64,000 bases of DNA, from contig NZ_LT629693.1 in assembly GCF_900099825.1 (NCBI RefSeq), positions 6,955,001-7,019,000 on the forward strand, in the 5' to 3' direction. Position 1 is the first letter of the stretch, and the number at the start of each line of letters is the position of its first letter. The notes beneath the pieces are model-generated. The model did no database searches and was not told the DNA's origin. It worked only from the letters and a program-made list of their open reading frames with translations. Positions 1-9,055 of the stretch are shown piece by piece. The DNA is from Bradyrhizobium ottawaense (GTDB lineage Bacteria > Pseudomonadota > Alphaproteobacteria > Rhizobiales > Xanthobacteraceae). The translations under genes were made by a program, and so were the position numbers.

Positions 1-746
1 AACCCGATCCGACCAAGTCGGCGGACTGGAACCGGGGCGCCTATCTGGTCGAAGGGCTCGGCCATTGCGGCATGTGCCACACCGCGATCAATGCGCTCGG
101 CGGCAGTTCGGACTCGCAGGCCTTCGAGGGCGGATTGATTCCGATGCAGAACTGGTACGCGCCCTCGCTGACGTCGAACAAGGAAGCCGGCCTCGGCGAC
201 TGGAGCCTTGAGGAGATCTCCGACTATCTGCGCAAGGGTGTCTCGAGCCGCGGCGCGGTCTACGGGCCGATGGCGGAAGTCGTCTACAACAGCCTGCAAT
301 ATCTCAACGACGACGATACCCGCGCGATGGCGGTCTATCTGAAGAGCCTCACGCAGGGGACATCGCCGGAGAAGCCGTCGCAGCCGCTGCCATCGGCGGA
401 GAGCAGCCTGCTGCTCAGCCTGGGCAAGCAGATCTACGACCGCGAGTGCGCCAGTTGCCACGGCACGGTGGGGCTCGGCATGCCGCCGCATTATCCGCCG
501 CTGGCCGGCAACCAGTCGATCCAGATGGTTTCCGCCGTCAACGCGATCCGGATGGTGCTCAATGGCGGCTATCCGCCCGGCACGTCGGGCAATCCGATGC
601 CCTACGGCATGCCGCCGTTCGCGCACCGGCTGTCCGACGACGAGGTCGCGGCTGTCGTGACCTATATCCGCACCTCCTGGGGTAATCGCGGCGAGCCGGT
701 CTCGGCGCGGCAGGCCAATGAACTTCGCGCGGCAACGCTGAACTGA
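1..746 (+). CDS. Di-haem cytochrome c, 5' end outside window
   Basis: The reading frame is already open at base 3, so the start lies upstream of the window. Two c-type haem sites are visible: CGMCH at bases 66-80 and CASCH at 447-461. Each is followed by a cytochrome-c-like domain, and Met-rich stretches (GMPPHYPP, GMPPF) could supply axial ligands. The protein would be exported and tethered or soluble in the periplasm. It is the first visible gene of a ba3-like oxidase operon and ends 8 nt before the next small gene. It most likely passes electrons to the oxidase encoded downstream, or is the cytochrome subunit of an alcohol/aldehyde dehydrogenase reused here. The haem motifs are certain; the partner is inferred from gene order. 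Confidence 0.85.
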   Translation, partial: PDPTKSADWNRGAYLVEGLGHCGMCHTAINALGGSSDSQAFEGGLIPMQNWYAPSLTSNKEAGLGDWSLEEISDYLRKGVSSRGAVYGPMAEVVYNSLQYLNDDDTRAMAVYLKSLTQGTSPEKPSQPLPSAESSLLLSLGKQIYDRECASCHGTVGLGMPPHYPPLAGNQSIQMVSAVNAIRMVLNGGYPPGTSGNPMPYGMPPFAHRLSDDEVAAVVTYIRTSWGNRGEPVSARQANELRAATLN

Positions 747-754
747 GGCGCGTC

Positions 755-931
755 ATGATCAATTCAACTCCGCCGCAGGCGACCACACTGGGCTCCGAGG
801 AAGAGCGCGTCGACGCCATCGTCCGCTCCGGTCCGGGCGGCGCCGTGGCGGTCGCCGGCATCGCGACCGCGATCGTGATCGCGCTGTGGTTTGCGTTCTA
901 TCTCCTGGTCTTCCTGCCCAGGAGCGTGTGA
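755..931 (+). CDS. Small single-span oxidase-associated membrane protein (58 aa)
   Basis: A 58-residue ORF lies between the cytochrome c gene and oxidase subunit II. Its first ~27 residues are polar and acidic (GSEEERVDAIV), followed by one hydrophobic span from about residue 30 to 55 (AVAVAGIATAIVIALWFAFY). Its stop is 2 nt before the subunit II start, so the two are almost certainly co-translated. Size and position match the small accessory subunit (subunit IIa-like) of B-family haem-copper oxidases, but there is no diagnostic motif. The function is inferred from context. Confidence 0.7.
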   Translation: MINSTPPQATTLGSEEERVDAIVRSGPGGAVAVAGIATAIVIALWFAFYLLVFLPRSV

Positions 932-933
932 GC

Positions 934-1497
934 ATGACGTCAGAGGTGGACCATGGCATCGGTGAAGCGGTCGCCGCCCGCATCGAGCGGCGATGGGCGA
1001 CGCTGTCGATCGTGATCGTCGGTGTGCTGGTCGGCACGGCGACGTACATCGGCATCCATCAGGCGACGATGCCGCAAGGCCACGTCGAAACCGCCGATCC
1101 CAAAACGCTGCATCTTTCCGGCGAGTTCGTCGAAAGCAATCTCGGCAGTGCAGTCGAGGCCGACGGCTCCGTCACGGTGCGCGCGATCGGGCAGCAATAT
1201 TCCTTTACGCCGCAATGCGTCGTGGTGCCTTCGGAGACCCCGATCAAGTTCCGCGCCACCAGCGCAGATGTGGTGCATGGCCTTTTGATCGAGGGCACCA
1301 ACATCAACATCATGCTGGTCCCGGGCTATGTCTCCGACCTGCCGGTGCGCTTCAAGGCGCCGGGGGATCACGTGATGCCGTGCCAGGAATTCTGCGGCAT
1401 CGGGCATCAGGGCATGTGGGGCAAGGTCAAGGTGGTCGACAAGACCGCATTCCTCAACCTGATGGCGTCGAAGCGGAGGCTGACCTGTGTTGACTAA
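934..1497 (+). CDS. Cytochrome c oxidase subunit II, ba3-like (CuA)
   Basis: This 187-residue protein has one N-terminal transmembrane helix (about residues 22-42) and a C-terminal cupredoxin domain. The CuA site is clear: a His in VVHGLLIEG and the cluster CQEFCGIGHQGM, giving the C-x3-C-x3-H-x2-M ligands. It accepts electrons from cytochrome c on the periplasmic side and passes them to subunit I. The ATG at 934 was chosen because it sits 2 nt after the previous stop; a longer frame from 886 overlaps that gene. The single helix and short length resemble B-family (ba3) subunit II rather than the two-helix aa3 type. Confidence 0.92.
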   Translation: MTSEVDHGIGEAVAARIERRWATLSIVIVGVLVGTATYIGIHQATMPQGHVETADPKTLHLSGEFVESNLGSAVEADGSVTVRAIGQQYSFTPQCVVVPSETPIKFRATSADVVHGLLIEGTNINIMLVPGYVSDLPVRFKAPGDHVMPCQEFCGIGHQGMWGKVKVVDKTAFLNLMASKRRLTCVD

Positions 1498-3112
1498 CAA
1501 GCGGCTCATCCTCTCGCACTTCTGGCTCGCCTTCATCGTATTCGGCGCGGCGCTGGTGCTCGGCGCCTGGCAGATGTTCGTGCGCAGCCCGCTGAATGCC
1601 TGGAACTTCAATCCGGAATTCTATTATCGCTCGGTCACCGCGCACGGCTCGGCGATGGGTTATGTGTTCCCGACCCTGGTCGCGATGGGCTTTGGCTATG
1701 CGATCACGGAATCAGCACTGGAAAAGCCGTTGGTCGGCCGCCGCTGGGCGTGGGCGGGTTTCTTCCTCGTCGCCGTCGGCGCTGTGGTGGCGATGATCCC
1801 GGTGTCGCTCGGGCTCGCTTCGGTGCTGTACACGTTCTACCCGCCGATGATCGGCAATCCCTTCTACTACATCGGCGTCGTGATGGTCGTGGTCGGCTCA
1901 TGGATATGGGTCGCGCTGATGTCGATCAACATGGCGATCTGGAAGCGCGAGAATCCGGACAAGCCGGTGCCGCTGGCGATGTTCGCCAATGTCGCGGGCT
2001 CCTATCTCTGGGGCTGGACCGCAGTTGGCGCGGCGCTCGAAATCATCTTCCAGATCTTGCCGGTCGCGCTCGGCCTGAGCGCCACCATCGACGCCGGGTT
2101 GGCGCGGGTGTTCTTTTCGTGGACGCTGCACGCGATCGTCTATTTCTGGCTGATCCCGACCTACATTGCCTATTACACGATCTTTCCGCGCGCGATCGGC
2201 GGCCGGCTCTACAGCGACGCCATGGCGCGGATTTCCTTCATCCTGTTCGTCGTCGTTGCGATGCCGATCGGCGTGCATCATCTGTTTGCCGATCCGCAGG
2301 TCGGCGCCGGATTCAAGTTCATGCATTCGGTGTTCACCGGCCTCGTCGCGCTGCCGACGCTGCTGACGGTGTTCACGATCTGCGCTTCGGCCGAGATCGC
2401 GAGCCGCCTGCGCGGCGGGCGCGGCGCGTTCGGTTGGGTGACGGCACTGCCATGGCAAAATCCGATCATGCTGGCGACCGCGCTGTCGCTGGTGATGCTC
2501 GGCTTCGGCGGCGCCGGCGGGCTGATCAACATGAGCTATCAACTCGATGCCAGCATCCACAACACGCAGTGGATCACCGGGCATTTCCACCTGATCTTCG
2601 GCGGCGCCATCGTCATCATGTATTTCGCGATCGCCTATGACCTGTGGCCGCATCTCACCGGCCGCGCGCTGGAAAGTTTTGGCCTGATGCGCGCGCAGCT
2701 CTGGCTGTGGTTCGTCGGCATGATCGTCACCACGTTTCCGTGGCACTATGTCGGCATTCTCGGCATGCCGCGCCGCATGGCGTTTTACGACTACGCCAAT
2801 CCGGCGATCTCGCCGCAGGCGTTTTCGGTGGCGATGTCGGCGGTCGGCGGATTCATCCTGCTGATTTCCGGCGTGTTGTTCCTTGCCGTGCTGGTCCGTG
2901 GCCAGTGGGCCGCGAGCAGCGAGGCGGGCGCCTACCGCTTCGCCGTGCCCCTGCACATGCCGGTGCGGATCCCGGCCGCGCTGAACAGTTTTGGGCTCTG
3001 GCTGGCGCTAATGGTCGGGCTCACCGTCGTCAATTACGGCTATCCGATCGCGCAATTGATGGCGTTGAAGGAAACCAACGTGCCCGCGGTCTATGTCGGA
3101 GCCAGCCGATGA
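1487..3112 (+). CDS. Cytochrome c oxidase subunit I, ba3-like (B-family)
   Basis: This 541-residue polytopic membrane protein is the catalytic core that reduces O2 and pumps protons. Haem and copper ligands are visible: H-x3-Y in TLHAIVYFW (CuB His and the cross-linked Tyr), the HH pair in GVHHLFADP, and HFH in ITGHFHLIFGG for haem a3/b. The Y-in-helix-VI pattern and lack of the canonical D-channel motif point to the B family (ba3 type). The start is GTG at 1487, overlapping the end of subunit II by 11 nt. The next gene overlaps its stop (ATGA). Such oxidases usually have high O2 affinity, so a role at low oxygen is plausible but not shown here. Confidence 0.93.
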   Translation: MLTNKRLILSHFWLAFIVFGAALVLGAWQMFVRSPLNAWNFNPEFYYRSVTAHGSAMGYVFPTLVAMGFGYAITESALEKPLVGRRWAWAGFFLVAVGAVVAMIPVSLGLASVLYTFYPPMIGNPFYYIGVVMVVVGSWIWVALMSINMAIWKRENPDKPVPLAMFANVAGSYLWGWTAVGAALEIIFQILPVALGLSATIDAGLARVFFSWTLHAIVYFWLIPTYIAYYTIFPRAIGGRLYSDAMARISFILFVVVAMPIGVHHLFADPQVGAGFKFMHSVFTGLVALPTLLTVFTICASAEIASRLRGGRGAFGWVTALPWQNPIMLATALSLVMLGFGGAGGLINMSYQLDASIHNTQWITGHFHLIFGGAIVIMYFAIAYDLWPHLTGRALESFGLMRAQLWLWFVGMIVTTFPWHYVGILGMPRRMAFYDYANPAISPQAFSVAMSAVGGFILLISGVLFLAVLVRGQWAASSEAGAYRFAVPLHMPVRIPAALNSFGLWLALMVGLTVVNYGYPIAQLMALKETNVPAVYVGASR

Positions 3113-3900
3113 GCGACCAGCCGCTATTCTCGTCCCGCAATCCCTGGTTCAGCATCAGCGTCGGCGTTACCGCCGGCATTGCGGTACTGGCGGCGATCAT
3201 CGGCCTGATCTGGCTGCCCCTGGCGCAACCGGATTTGAAACTGAGCGGCATCTGGGACGCGATCTGCAGCGCCGCCGGCGTGCCGCGCGTCACCTCACAG
3301 CCAAATTCCATCCAGCCGGATTTCAAGACGTCTGATGTCGTGATGACTTCGGAGATGCTGACGAAGCCGAGCCAGGTCTCGATCGGCCGCGGGGCGACGC
3401 TGGCGCAGCGCTGTGCGATCTGCCACGGACCACAGGGCGTCAGCGACGCCAATTCGCCCAACCTCGCGGGCCAGTTCGCTGCGGTGACCTACAAGGAACT
3501 GAACGACTTCAAGGCCGGTGCGCGGGTCAACGTGGTCATGAGTCCGTTCGCGGCCACCATGAGCAACCAGGACATGCTCGACGTCGCGGCCTACTACGCT
3601 TATCTGCCGCGGGTGCCGTCGAGCAATCTGGACCTGAAGCTTGCGGCTCCCCAGATCGTCACGACCGGCGCGCCGATGCGCAACATCGCCCCCTGCGGCT
3701 CCTGCCATGGCGACGTCGACAACAAGGCCGGCAGTCCATGGCTCGGCGGCCAGTCGGCGGTCTATATCAAGGCGCAACTGCAGGCGTTCGCGTCGGGGAT
3801 CCGGCGCAACGACATCAGCCAGCAGATGCGCAATATCGCCCGCCAGATGACGGCGGAAGAGATCGACCAGGTCGCCCGCTATTACGAGGCCCAGCCCTGA
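3109..3900 (+). CDS. Membrane-anchored di-haem cytochrome c (c4-like)
   Basis: This 263-residue protein starts at an ATGA overlap with the subunit I stop, so it is translationally coupled to it. One N-terminal transmembrane anchor (about residues 17-40, VTAGIAVLAAIIGLIWL) is followed by two cytochrome c domains with CAICHG and CGSCHG haem motifs. The two similar domains in tandem resemble cytochrome c4. It probably delivers electrons to CuA of this oxidase. The operon therefore carries four haem-c sites in two separate cytochromes, one at each end. Confidence 0.9.
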   Translation: MSDQPLFSSRNPWFSISVGVTAGIAVLAAIIGLIWLPLAQPDLKLSGIWDAICSAAGVPRVTSQPNSIQPDFKTSDVVMTSEMLTKPSQVSIGRGATLAQRCAICHGPQGVSDANSPNLAGQFAAVTYKELNDFKAGARVNVVMSPFAATMSNQDMLDVAAYYAYLPRVPSSNLDLKLAAPQIVTTGAPMRNIAPCGSCHGDVDNKAGSPWLGGQSAVYIKAQLQAFASGIRRNDISQQMRNIARQMTAEEIDQVARYYEAQP

Positions 3901-4011
3901 AGGGTTAACCCGTCATTAACCATAATTGCCGCAGGGTGACGGTGGCCTTGGCGATCGGGAGCTCGTGCAGGCCGAGAGGGGTCGTTTCGCGGGGAGCGGG
4001 GCACCAGGCAT

Positions 4012-5055
4012 ATGTCGGTCGACACAATAAACGCCACGGCTGCGGCAGGTGTTGATCCCACGCGCGTGAAGATCGCGGGCTCGATCAAGCAGGCCGCCTC
4101 GACCACCGGCGCCAGCTTCGAATACCTGCTCACCACCGCGAAGATGGAATCCAACTTCAATCCGAAGGCATCCGCCTCGACCTCGTCGGCGCGGGGGCTG
4201 TTTCAATTCATCGACCAGACCTGGCTCGGGACGGTGAAGGAAGCGGGCAGCCAGCTCGGCTACGGCAAATTCGCCGACGCCATCACCAAGAACCCTTCCG
4301 GCAGTTATTCGGTCAGCGATCCCTCGGATCGGGCCGCGGTAATGAAGTTGCGCGACGACCCCGATGCGGCCTCGTCGATGGCGGGGGTACTGACCCAGTC
4401 CAACAGCTTCAAGCTGACCGGCAAGATCGGGCGCCGCCCGACCGACGCCGAACTCTATATGGCGCATTTCATGGGCGTCGGCGGCGCCGGCAAACTGATA
4501 TCGAGCGCCGAGGACAATCCGAACGCCAACGCCGCGCAGATGTTTCCGAACGCGGCGGCGGCCAACCGTTCGATCTTCTACGATCGCTCGGGCTCCGCCC
4601 GCAGCGTTTCCCAGGTCTATTCGGTGCTGACTTCGCGCTACGCCAGCGCCGCGAGTTCGCCGGCGACGCAGACCGCGATGGCGGCGGTCGGCGGCGACAT
4701 CAAGCGCGGCGTGGCGGTTGCGAGCGCCGCACCGTCCGTGTCGATGGACACGGCCGCTTACCTCTCGAGTTTTCCGGATTCGCGCACCGTGACGCCGGTG
4801 GCCGCGACATCGTCGACCGATCTCAAGACCGCCTCGGCGCAGCCGCAGCCGATTTTCCGCTCGTTGTTCCAGGCGGGCGACCGCGCGGAGCCGATTTCAC
4901 CGGCGGTTCAGGAATTGTGGGGTAGCGGTTCTTCGCTGACTTCCGTGTCGGTTGCGTCAAGCGCGGCGACGACCTCGCTGTCGGGGCAGACCCCCGAGGT
5001 CCGTGCGCCGGGCCGGCTCGATCTCTTCAGCGACCGCAACGGCACGTTTAGCTGA
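4012..5055 (+). CDS. Lytic transglycosylase (SLT-domain) protein
   Basis: This 347-residue protein has an SLT-type muramidase fold in its first ~200 residues. The catalytic Glu is in AKMESNFNP, followed by ARGLFQFIDQTW, the usual GLxQ/W motif. Lytic transglycosylases cleave the MurNAc-GlcNAc bond of peptidoglycan. The C-terminal ~140 residues are rich in Ser, Ala, Thr and Pro and look disordered. No classical signal peptide is seen at the N-terminus (MSVDTINATAAAG), so export may use another route, as for flagellar or type III-linked transglycosylases. It stands alone, downstream of the oxidase operon. Confidence 0.82.
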   Translation: MSVDTINATAAAGVDPTRVKIAGSIKQAASTTGASFEYLLTTAKMESNFNPKASASTSSARGLFQFIDQTWLGTVKEAGSQLGYGKFADAITKNPSGSYSVSDPSDRAAVMKLRDDPDAASSMAGVLTQSNSFKLTGKIGRRPTDAELYMAHFMGVGGAGKLISSAEDNPNANAAQMFPNAAAANRSIFYDRSGSARSVSQVYSVLTSRYASAASSPATQTAMAAVGGDIKRGVAVASAAPSVSMDTAAYLSSFPDSRTVTPVAATSSTDLKTASAQPQPIFRSLFQAGDRAEPISPAVQELWGSGSSLTSVSVASSAATTSLSGQTPEVRAPGRLDLFSDRNGTFS

Positions 5056-5148
5056 CCCTCATGGTGAGGAGGCGCACTTGCGCCGTCTCGAACCATGTGG
5101 CCCGTGGCCCATCCTTCGAGACGTGCTTCGCGCTCCTCAGGATGAGGG
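5056..5148 (+). repeat. Dispersed palindromic intergenic repeat
   Basis: An imperfect inverted repeat begins directly after the transglycosylase stop. The outer arms are CCCTCATGGTGAGGAG and CTCCTCAGGATGAGGG, and the inner arms are GTCTCGAACCAT and ATCCTTCGAGAC. The arrangement matches REP-like elements I know from Bradyrhizobium genomes. It can fold into a long hairpin and may act as a transcript end or mRNA stabiliser. Confidence 0.75.
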
Positions 5149-5295
5149 CAGTGGAGAGCCGGTCCCGCACCCTTAACAAAACGTCAATAAAACCAGCCGT
5201 TTATGGTGAACCCTTTGTTAAGCGTCATGGTTTATTTTCTATGACAGTGGCACCGCGTCATGGTGCCGTCACGGGTTGCGTAAGCCGGCAGGACC

Positions 5296-6462
5296 ATGAT
5301 CGTTCGGCAGTTCATCAGTTGGATACGTACCGCTCCGGCAGGCGAGCGGGCAGAGGCGACGCGGTCTTTGGCGCGGGCCTGGTTGATTTCAGATCTTTCC
5401 GAGGACGATCGCACCGCAGCCGAAGGCGCGCTGCTGATGCTGCTCGACGATCCGTCGCCGCTGGTTCGCCAGTCGATGGCGGAAGTGTTCGCGCGCAGCT
5501 CGGAAGCTCCGGCCGCCATCGTGCAGGCACTGTCGCTCGACCAGACGTCGATCGCGCTGCCTATTCTCGAACACTCTCCGCTTCTGATCGACGCCGACCT
5601 CGTCGACATCGTCGCGACCGGCAATGGCGAGATGCAATGCGCCATCGCCCGCCGCATCAATCTGCCGCCGTCTGTGTCGGCTGCGATTGCCGAAGTAGGT
5701 TCCGCGGCTGCAGCGCTCGAATTGATCGAAAACGCCTATGCGGAACTGGCGCCGTTTTCCTGGGACCGCATCGTCGAGCGTCACGGCCATCTCGCCGCGA
5801 TCCGGGAATCGATGCTGGTGCTGGAAGGCCTGCCCGCCGCCACGCGGCTGGCACTGGTCGCAAAACTCTCGGACACGCTGGCGCAATTCGTCGTGGCGCG
5901 TAACTGGCTCAGTCCGGACCGGGCAGGGCGGGTGGCGAGCGAAGCCCGCGAACGTTCGACCGTCAACATCGCGGCGCGTTCGGGCGGCGAGGACATGCAG
6001 GGGCTGGTGCGGCACCTGCGCGCCACCGGGCAACTGACCGCCGGCCTGATCCTGCGGGCGCTGCTGTCGGGTAATCTCGAACTGTTCGATTCAGCGCTCG
6101 CCGAATTGTCCGATCTGCCGCTGGCCCGCGTCTCGGCGTTGCTGCATGACCGCGGCAGCGCCAGCCTGCAGGCACTGCTGATCCGCGCCGGTTTTCCCGA
6201 ATCCACTTTCGCTGCGTTCCGCGTCGCGCTCGAGGTCAGTCACGAAACCGGATATGTCGACACCCTTGGCGGCGCGGCAAGATTGCGCCGGAGCATGGTC
6301 GAGCGTGTGCTGACCCATTGCGAAACCGATCGCCAGGCCGCCGAACCTTTGTTGATCCTGCTGCGGCGCTTCGCCACCGAGTCGGCGCGCGAGGAAGCCC
6401 GCATGTTCTGCGACGAACTGGTCGCCGAAGATGCCAACGGGCATGACCTGATCGCGGCGTAG
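5296..6462 (+). CDS. DUF2336 protein, HEAT-like
   Basis: This 388-residue protein resembles the DUF2336 family. Its N-terminal half is helical and HEAT-like, with a recurring pattern such as LLMLLDDPSPLVRQSMAEVFA followed by LPILEHSPLLIDADLVDIVA. No signal peptide, membrane span or catalytic motif is visible. It is followed by a Bradyrhizobium-type repeat, and an Hpt/response-regulator pair lies convergently downstream. A scaffold or regulatory role is possible, but the family has no established biochemical function. Confidence 0.75.
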   Translation: MIVRQFISWIRTAPAGERAEATRSLARAWLISDLSEDDRTAAEGALLMLLDDPSPLVRQSMAEVFARSSEAPAAIVQALSLDQTSIALPILEHSPLLIDADLVDIVATGNGEMQCAIARRINLPPSVSAAIAEVGSAAAALELIENAYAELAPFSWDRIVERHGHLAAIRESMLVLEGLPAATRLALVAKLSDTLAQFVVARNWLSPDRAGRVASEARERSTVNIAARSGGEDMQGLVRHLRATGQLTAGLILRALLSGNLELFDSALAELSDLPLARVSALLHDRGSASLQALLIRAGFPESTFAAFRVALEVSHETGYVDTLGGAARLRRSMVERVLTHCETDRQAAEPLLILLRRFATESAREEARMFCDELVAEDANGHDLIAA

Positions 6463-6478
6463 GTCGCTATCGCAAATT

Positions 6479-6576
6479 CGTAGGGTGGGCAAAGCGAAGC
6501 GTGCCCACCATCTTCAGCAAAAAGTTGTAGTTGTTGTCGGTGGGCACGGCGCAAGAGCGCCTTTGCCCACCCTACG
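6479..6576 (+). repeat. Inverted repeat between convergent genes
   Basis: The arms CGTAGGGTGGGCAAAG and CTTTGCCCACCCTACG are perfect complements at the two ends. A second inner pair (GTGCCCACC / GGTGGGCAC) makes a long cruciform of about 98 nt. It lies between two convergent genes, where it could terminate both transcripts. This family differs from the repeats at 5056 and 7874. Confidence 0.8.
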
Positions 6577-6591
6577 GATTCGGAGTCTATC

Positions 6592-7170
6592 TCACTCCGC
6601 CGGAATGATGCTCGGCGCCAGGATCGCTTCGAGATGTTCGGGGCGGTCTCGGTTGGCGTAAGCGAGGAATTCGTCGGCGATGCCGCGCAACTGCCGGCTC
6701 AACGCGGGAGCCATGACCGCCGTGTCGAGCTTGGTACGCTCGCGCACAATCGCCTGAATGGCGTTGATGTGGTGGGCGATCAGATTCGCGGGCACCTTTT
6801 CGAGGTCGGGTGCGTGTTCGATAATGCGGCACAGGCTCTCGGCGGCAACGCCCGCGGAAGCGAAGCCGAAGGTCGCGGCATCGCCCTTGATGTCATGTGC
6901 GGCACGAAACAGCTCTTCGCGGTTGTCGTCGGTTAGGCCTTCGCGCAGGATCGCGGCGTGAGCGGCGGAAAGGCGGTCGGCTTCGATGGTCATCCAGTTC
7001 TTGAATTCGCTGGACAGCCCGGCGAGCGCCTTTTCGGCGCGGCCGACGGGATCGTCGAGATCGGATTCCGGAACGCGCAGCAAAACCTTGCGCAGCGGAT
7101 TGGGCTGCGTGATGACGTGATGATCGGCGAAGGACTGGACTTCCAGTCTGCCCGGCTTTTCCTTCGCCAT
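6592..7170 (-). CDS. Histidine phosphotransfer (Hpt) domain protein
   Basis: This 192-residue protein contains an Hpt four-helix bundle in its middle. The phosphoryl-accepting His lies in AAHDIKGDAATFG, matching the H-x-[IL]-K-G consensus. It would shuttle phosphate between histidine kinases and response regulators. Its ATG at 7170 lies 22 nt downstream of the stop of a CheY-like receiver gene on the same strand, so the pair is probably an operon and functional partners. A frame open further upstream is ignored because it overlaps the receiver gene. Confidence 0.85.
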   Translation of the reverse strand: MAKEKPGRLEVQSFADHHVITQPNPLRKVLLRVPESDLDDPVGRAEKALAGLSSEFKNWMTIEADRLSAAHAAILREGLTDDNREELFRAAHDIKGDAATFGFASAGVAAESLCRIIEHAPDLEKVPANLIAHHINAIQAIVRERTKLDTAVMAPALSRQLRGIADEFLAYANRDRPEHLEAILAPSIIPAE

Positions 7171-7192
7171 GATGCTTTCCCTCAGACCTGCG

Positions 7193-7738
7193 CTAGACGC
7201 TGGATCGCGCTTTGTCGAGCAACGACGGCTGCTGCATGACTTCGACCTCGCCGCCGATGCGTCGCTCGGGGCCGATATAGGCGTTGTTGGTGTTGCGCCG
7301 GCGATCCGGACCGAAATAGGTTTTGGTCTTGATGAACGGGCGCGGATTGGCGACGACGTTGAGGATGCGCTGGTACAATCCCTTGGCCGAGATTGGCTTG
7401 GCCAGAAACTCGGTGACGCCGGCGTCGCGCGCCACCGTGACACGGCGCTTTTCCGAATGGCCGGTCAGCATGATGATCGGCGCGTAGGGATTACCCTTGG
7501 ATTCCGGCTGCCGGATCATCTGCGCCAGTTCGAGGCCGTCGAAGATCGGCATCGACCAGTCGGTGATGACGATGTCGGGAACGTAGTGGCTGTACATTTC
7601 GAGTGCGGTGGCGCCGTCCTCGGCCTCATAGGCCTCGCGCGCGCCGAACGAATGCAGCAGCGTGCGCAGGATGCGGCGCATGTGCGGGTTGTCGTCGCAG
7701 ATCAGAAATCGCAGCTTGTTGAAGTCGATGCGATACAT
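7193..7738 (-). CDS. Receiver-only (CheY-like) response regulator
   Basis: This 181-residue protein has a receiver domain in about its first 125 residues. The acidic pair is in ICDDNPHMRR, the phospho-acceptor Asp in IVITDWSMP, and the conserved Lys in FLAKPISAKGL. The remaining ~55 residues are basic, with two copies of a GPDRR/GPERR pattern, and carry no DNA-binding domain. It heads an operon with the Hpt gene. Output is probably through protein-protein contacts, for example in motility or cell-cycle phosphorelays. Confidence 0.88.
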   Translation of the reverse strand: MYRIDFNKLRFLICDDNPHMRRILRTLLHSFGAREAYEAEDGATALEMYSHYVPDIVITDWSMPIFDGLELAQMIRQPESKGNPYAPIIMLTGHSEKRRVTVARDAGVTEFLAKPISAKGLYQRILNVVANPRPFIKTKTYFGPDRRRNTNNAYIGPERRIGGEVEVMQQPSLLDKARSSV

Positions 7739-7873
7739 GGTTCGGCCCTAAGCGCATACCGCGGCCAAAACGGTATACCTGACGTTAACCATATCGCGCC
7801 GCCGGTTAACGAATGGTTGCGAAACCGGAGTCTTGGGAGGGGTGGGTCGACGGGAATGTTGCTGCTTTCCCGC

Positions 7874-7996
7874 CGTCGTCCCTGCGGAAGCAGGGACCCA
7901 TACTCCGTGCAGCCCGTTGTGAAGCGGAATGGCTAAGAGCAACGCGCGAAAACAACGGCCGGTGGTTATGGGTCCCGGCTCAAGGCCGGGATGACG
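7874..7996 (+). repeat. Dispersed inverted repeat upstream of nadK 3' end
   Basis: The left part contains GTCGTCCCTGCGGAAGCAGG and GACCCATA; the right part contains TATGGGTCCCGG and GCCGGGATGACG. Together they form a long imperfect palindrome of about 120 nt. The style (CGTCATCCC / GGGATGACG termini) is that of intergenic elements common in Bradyrhizobium. It separates the receiver gene promoter region from the 3' end of nadK. Confidence 0.7.
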
Positions 7997-8001
7997 AGTA
8001 G

Positions 8002-8781
8002 CTAATGCCCGAACTGCTCGCGCAGGATGCGTTCCTCGAGGCTGTGGCCGGGGTCGAACAGCATCCGCATCGAAATTGTCTTGTCGGACAGCACCTCGAC
8101 GCGGCGGACGTCGCGCACCTCGTCATGGTCGGCCACCGCCGCCACCGGGCGCTTATCGCCCTCGAGCACCTCGATCACCACGAAGGCGGTGTTGGGGAGC
8201 AGGGCGCCGCGCCAGCGCCGCGGCCGGAACGCGCTGATCGGGGTCAGCGCCAGCAGCGCCGCGTTGATCGGCAGGATCGGTCCCTGGGCGGACAGATTGT
8301 AGGCGGTGGAGCCCGCCGGCGTCGCCACCAGGATGCCGTCGGCGATCAACTCCGCCATGCGTTCGTGCTCGTCGATCAGGATGCGCAGGCGCGCTGCCTG
8401 ATAGGTCTGGCGAAACATCGCGACTTCGTTGATGGCATGATGCAGATGCACCGTGCCGTGGACGTCGGTGGCCCGCATCAACAGCGGGTTGATCAGCGAT
8501 TCCCGCGCCGCCGCGAGGCGCGTATGCAGGTCGTGCGTCGTGAATTCGTTCATCAGGAAGCCGACGGTGCCGCGATGCATGCCGTAGATCGGCTTGTTGG
8601 AGCGCATGTGGGCGTGCAGCGTCTGCAGCATCAAGCCGTCGCCGCCGAGCGCGACCACGACGTCGGCATCGTCGGCATTGTGATTGCCGTAGATATCGGT
8701 CAGTTGCTCCAGCGCCGCCTGCGCTTCCGTGCTGGCGCTCGCAACGAACGCAATCCGGTCATATCGCTTGGGGCTGGCCAT
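8002..8781 (-). CDS. nadK: NAD kinase
   Basis: This 259-residue protein phosphorylates NAD to NADP. It contains the conserved [13 protein letters not shown] (GGDG motif, catalytic Asp), [10 protein letters not shown], and the glycine-rich [19 protein letters not shown] (the TPTGSTAY-like NAD-binding segment). The start at 8781 ([15 protein letters not shown]) fits the family's N-terminus; the frame open upstream has no homologous content. No close operon partner is seen on this strand, and the next gene upstream is divergent. Confidence 0.95.
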   Translation of the reverse strand: MASPKRYDRIAFVASASTEAQAALEQLTDIYGNHNADDADVVVALGGDGLMLQTLHAHMRSNKPIYGMHRGTVGFLMNEFTTHDLHTRLAAARESLINPLLMRATDVHGTVHLHHAINEVAMFRQTYQAARLRILIDEHERMAELIADGILVATPAGSTAYNLSAQGPILPINAALLALTPISAFRPRRWRGALLPNTAFVVIEVLEGDKRPVAAVADHDEVRDVRRVEVLSDKTISMRMLFDPGHSLEERILREQFGH

Positions 8782-9055
8782 GAGACGCGTACTCTTAAGC
8801 TTCGGTGCAGCCTCGATATAGCATTCGAAGGTGAAACGAAACCGGGCGATCGCTGTGGCGATCTGTCCGATTGCCCTAAACGGAGGTCTAGTTAACCGAG
8901 ACAGGCTCTTGCCTGTTGGCCTGAGACGTTTCTCGGGCTTCCAATTGCCGGCGGCGGATGCCGACATGAACAATCCTTAATTTCTCAACCTCTTGTGGGC
9001 CCTGCCGACCCGCACCTGTGTCGGTTACACTGCGGCCAACAGGGAGGTAGCACAC

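Noticed and set aside
1898..2956. 352-aa minus-strand ORF
   Set aside because: Antisense shadow of oxidase subunit I; composition is His/Arg/Asp-rich and lacks any domain.
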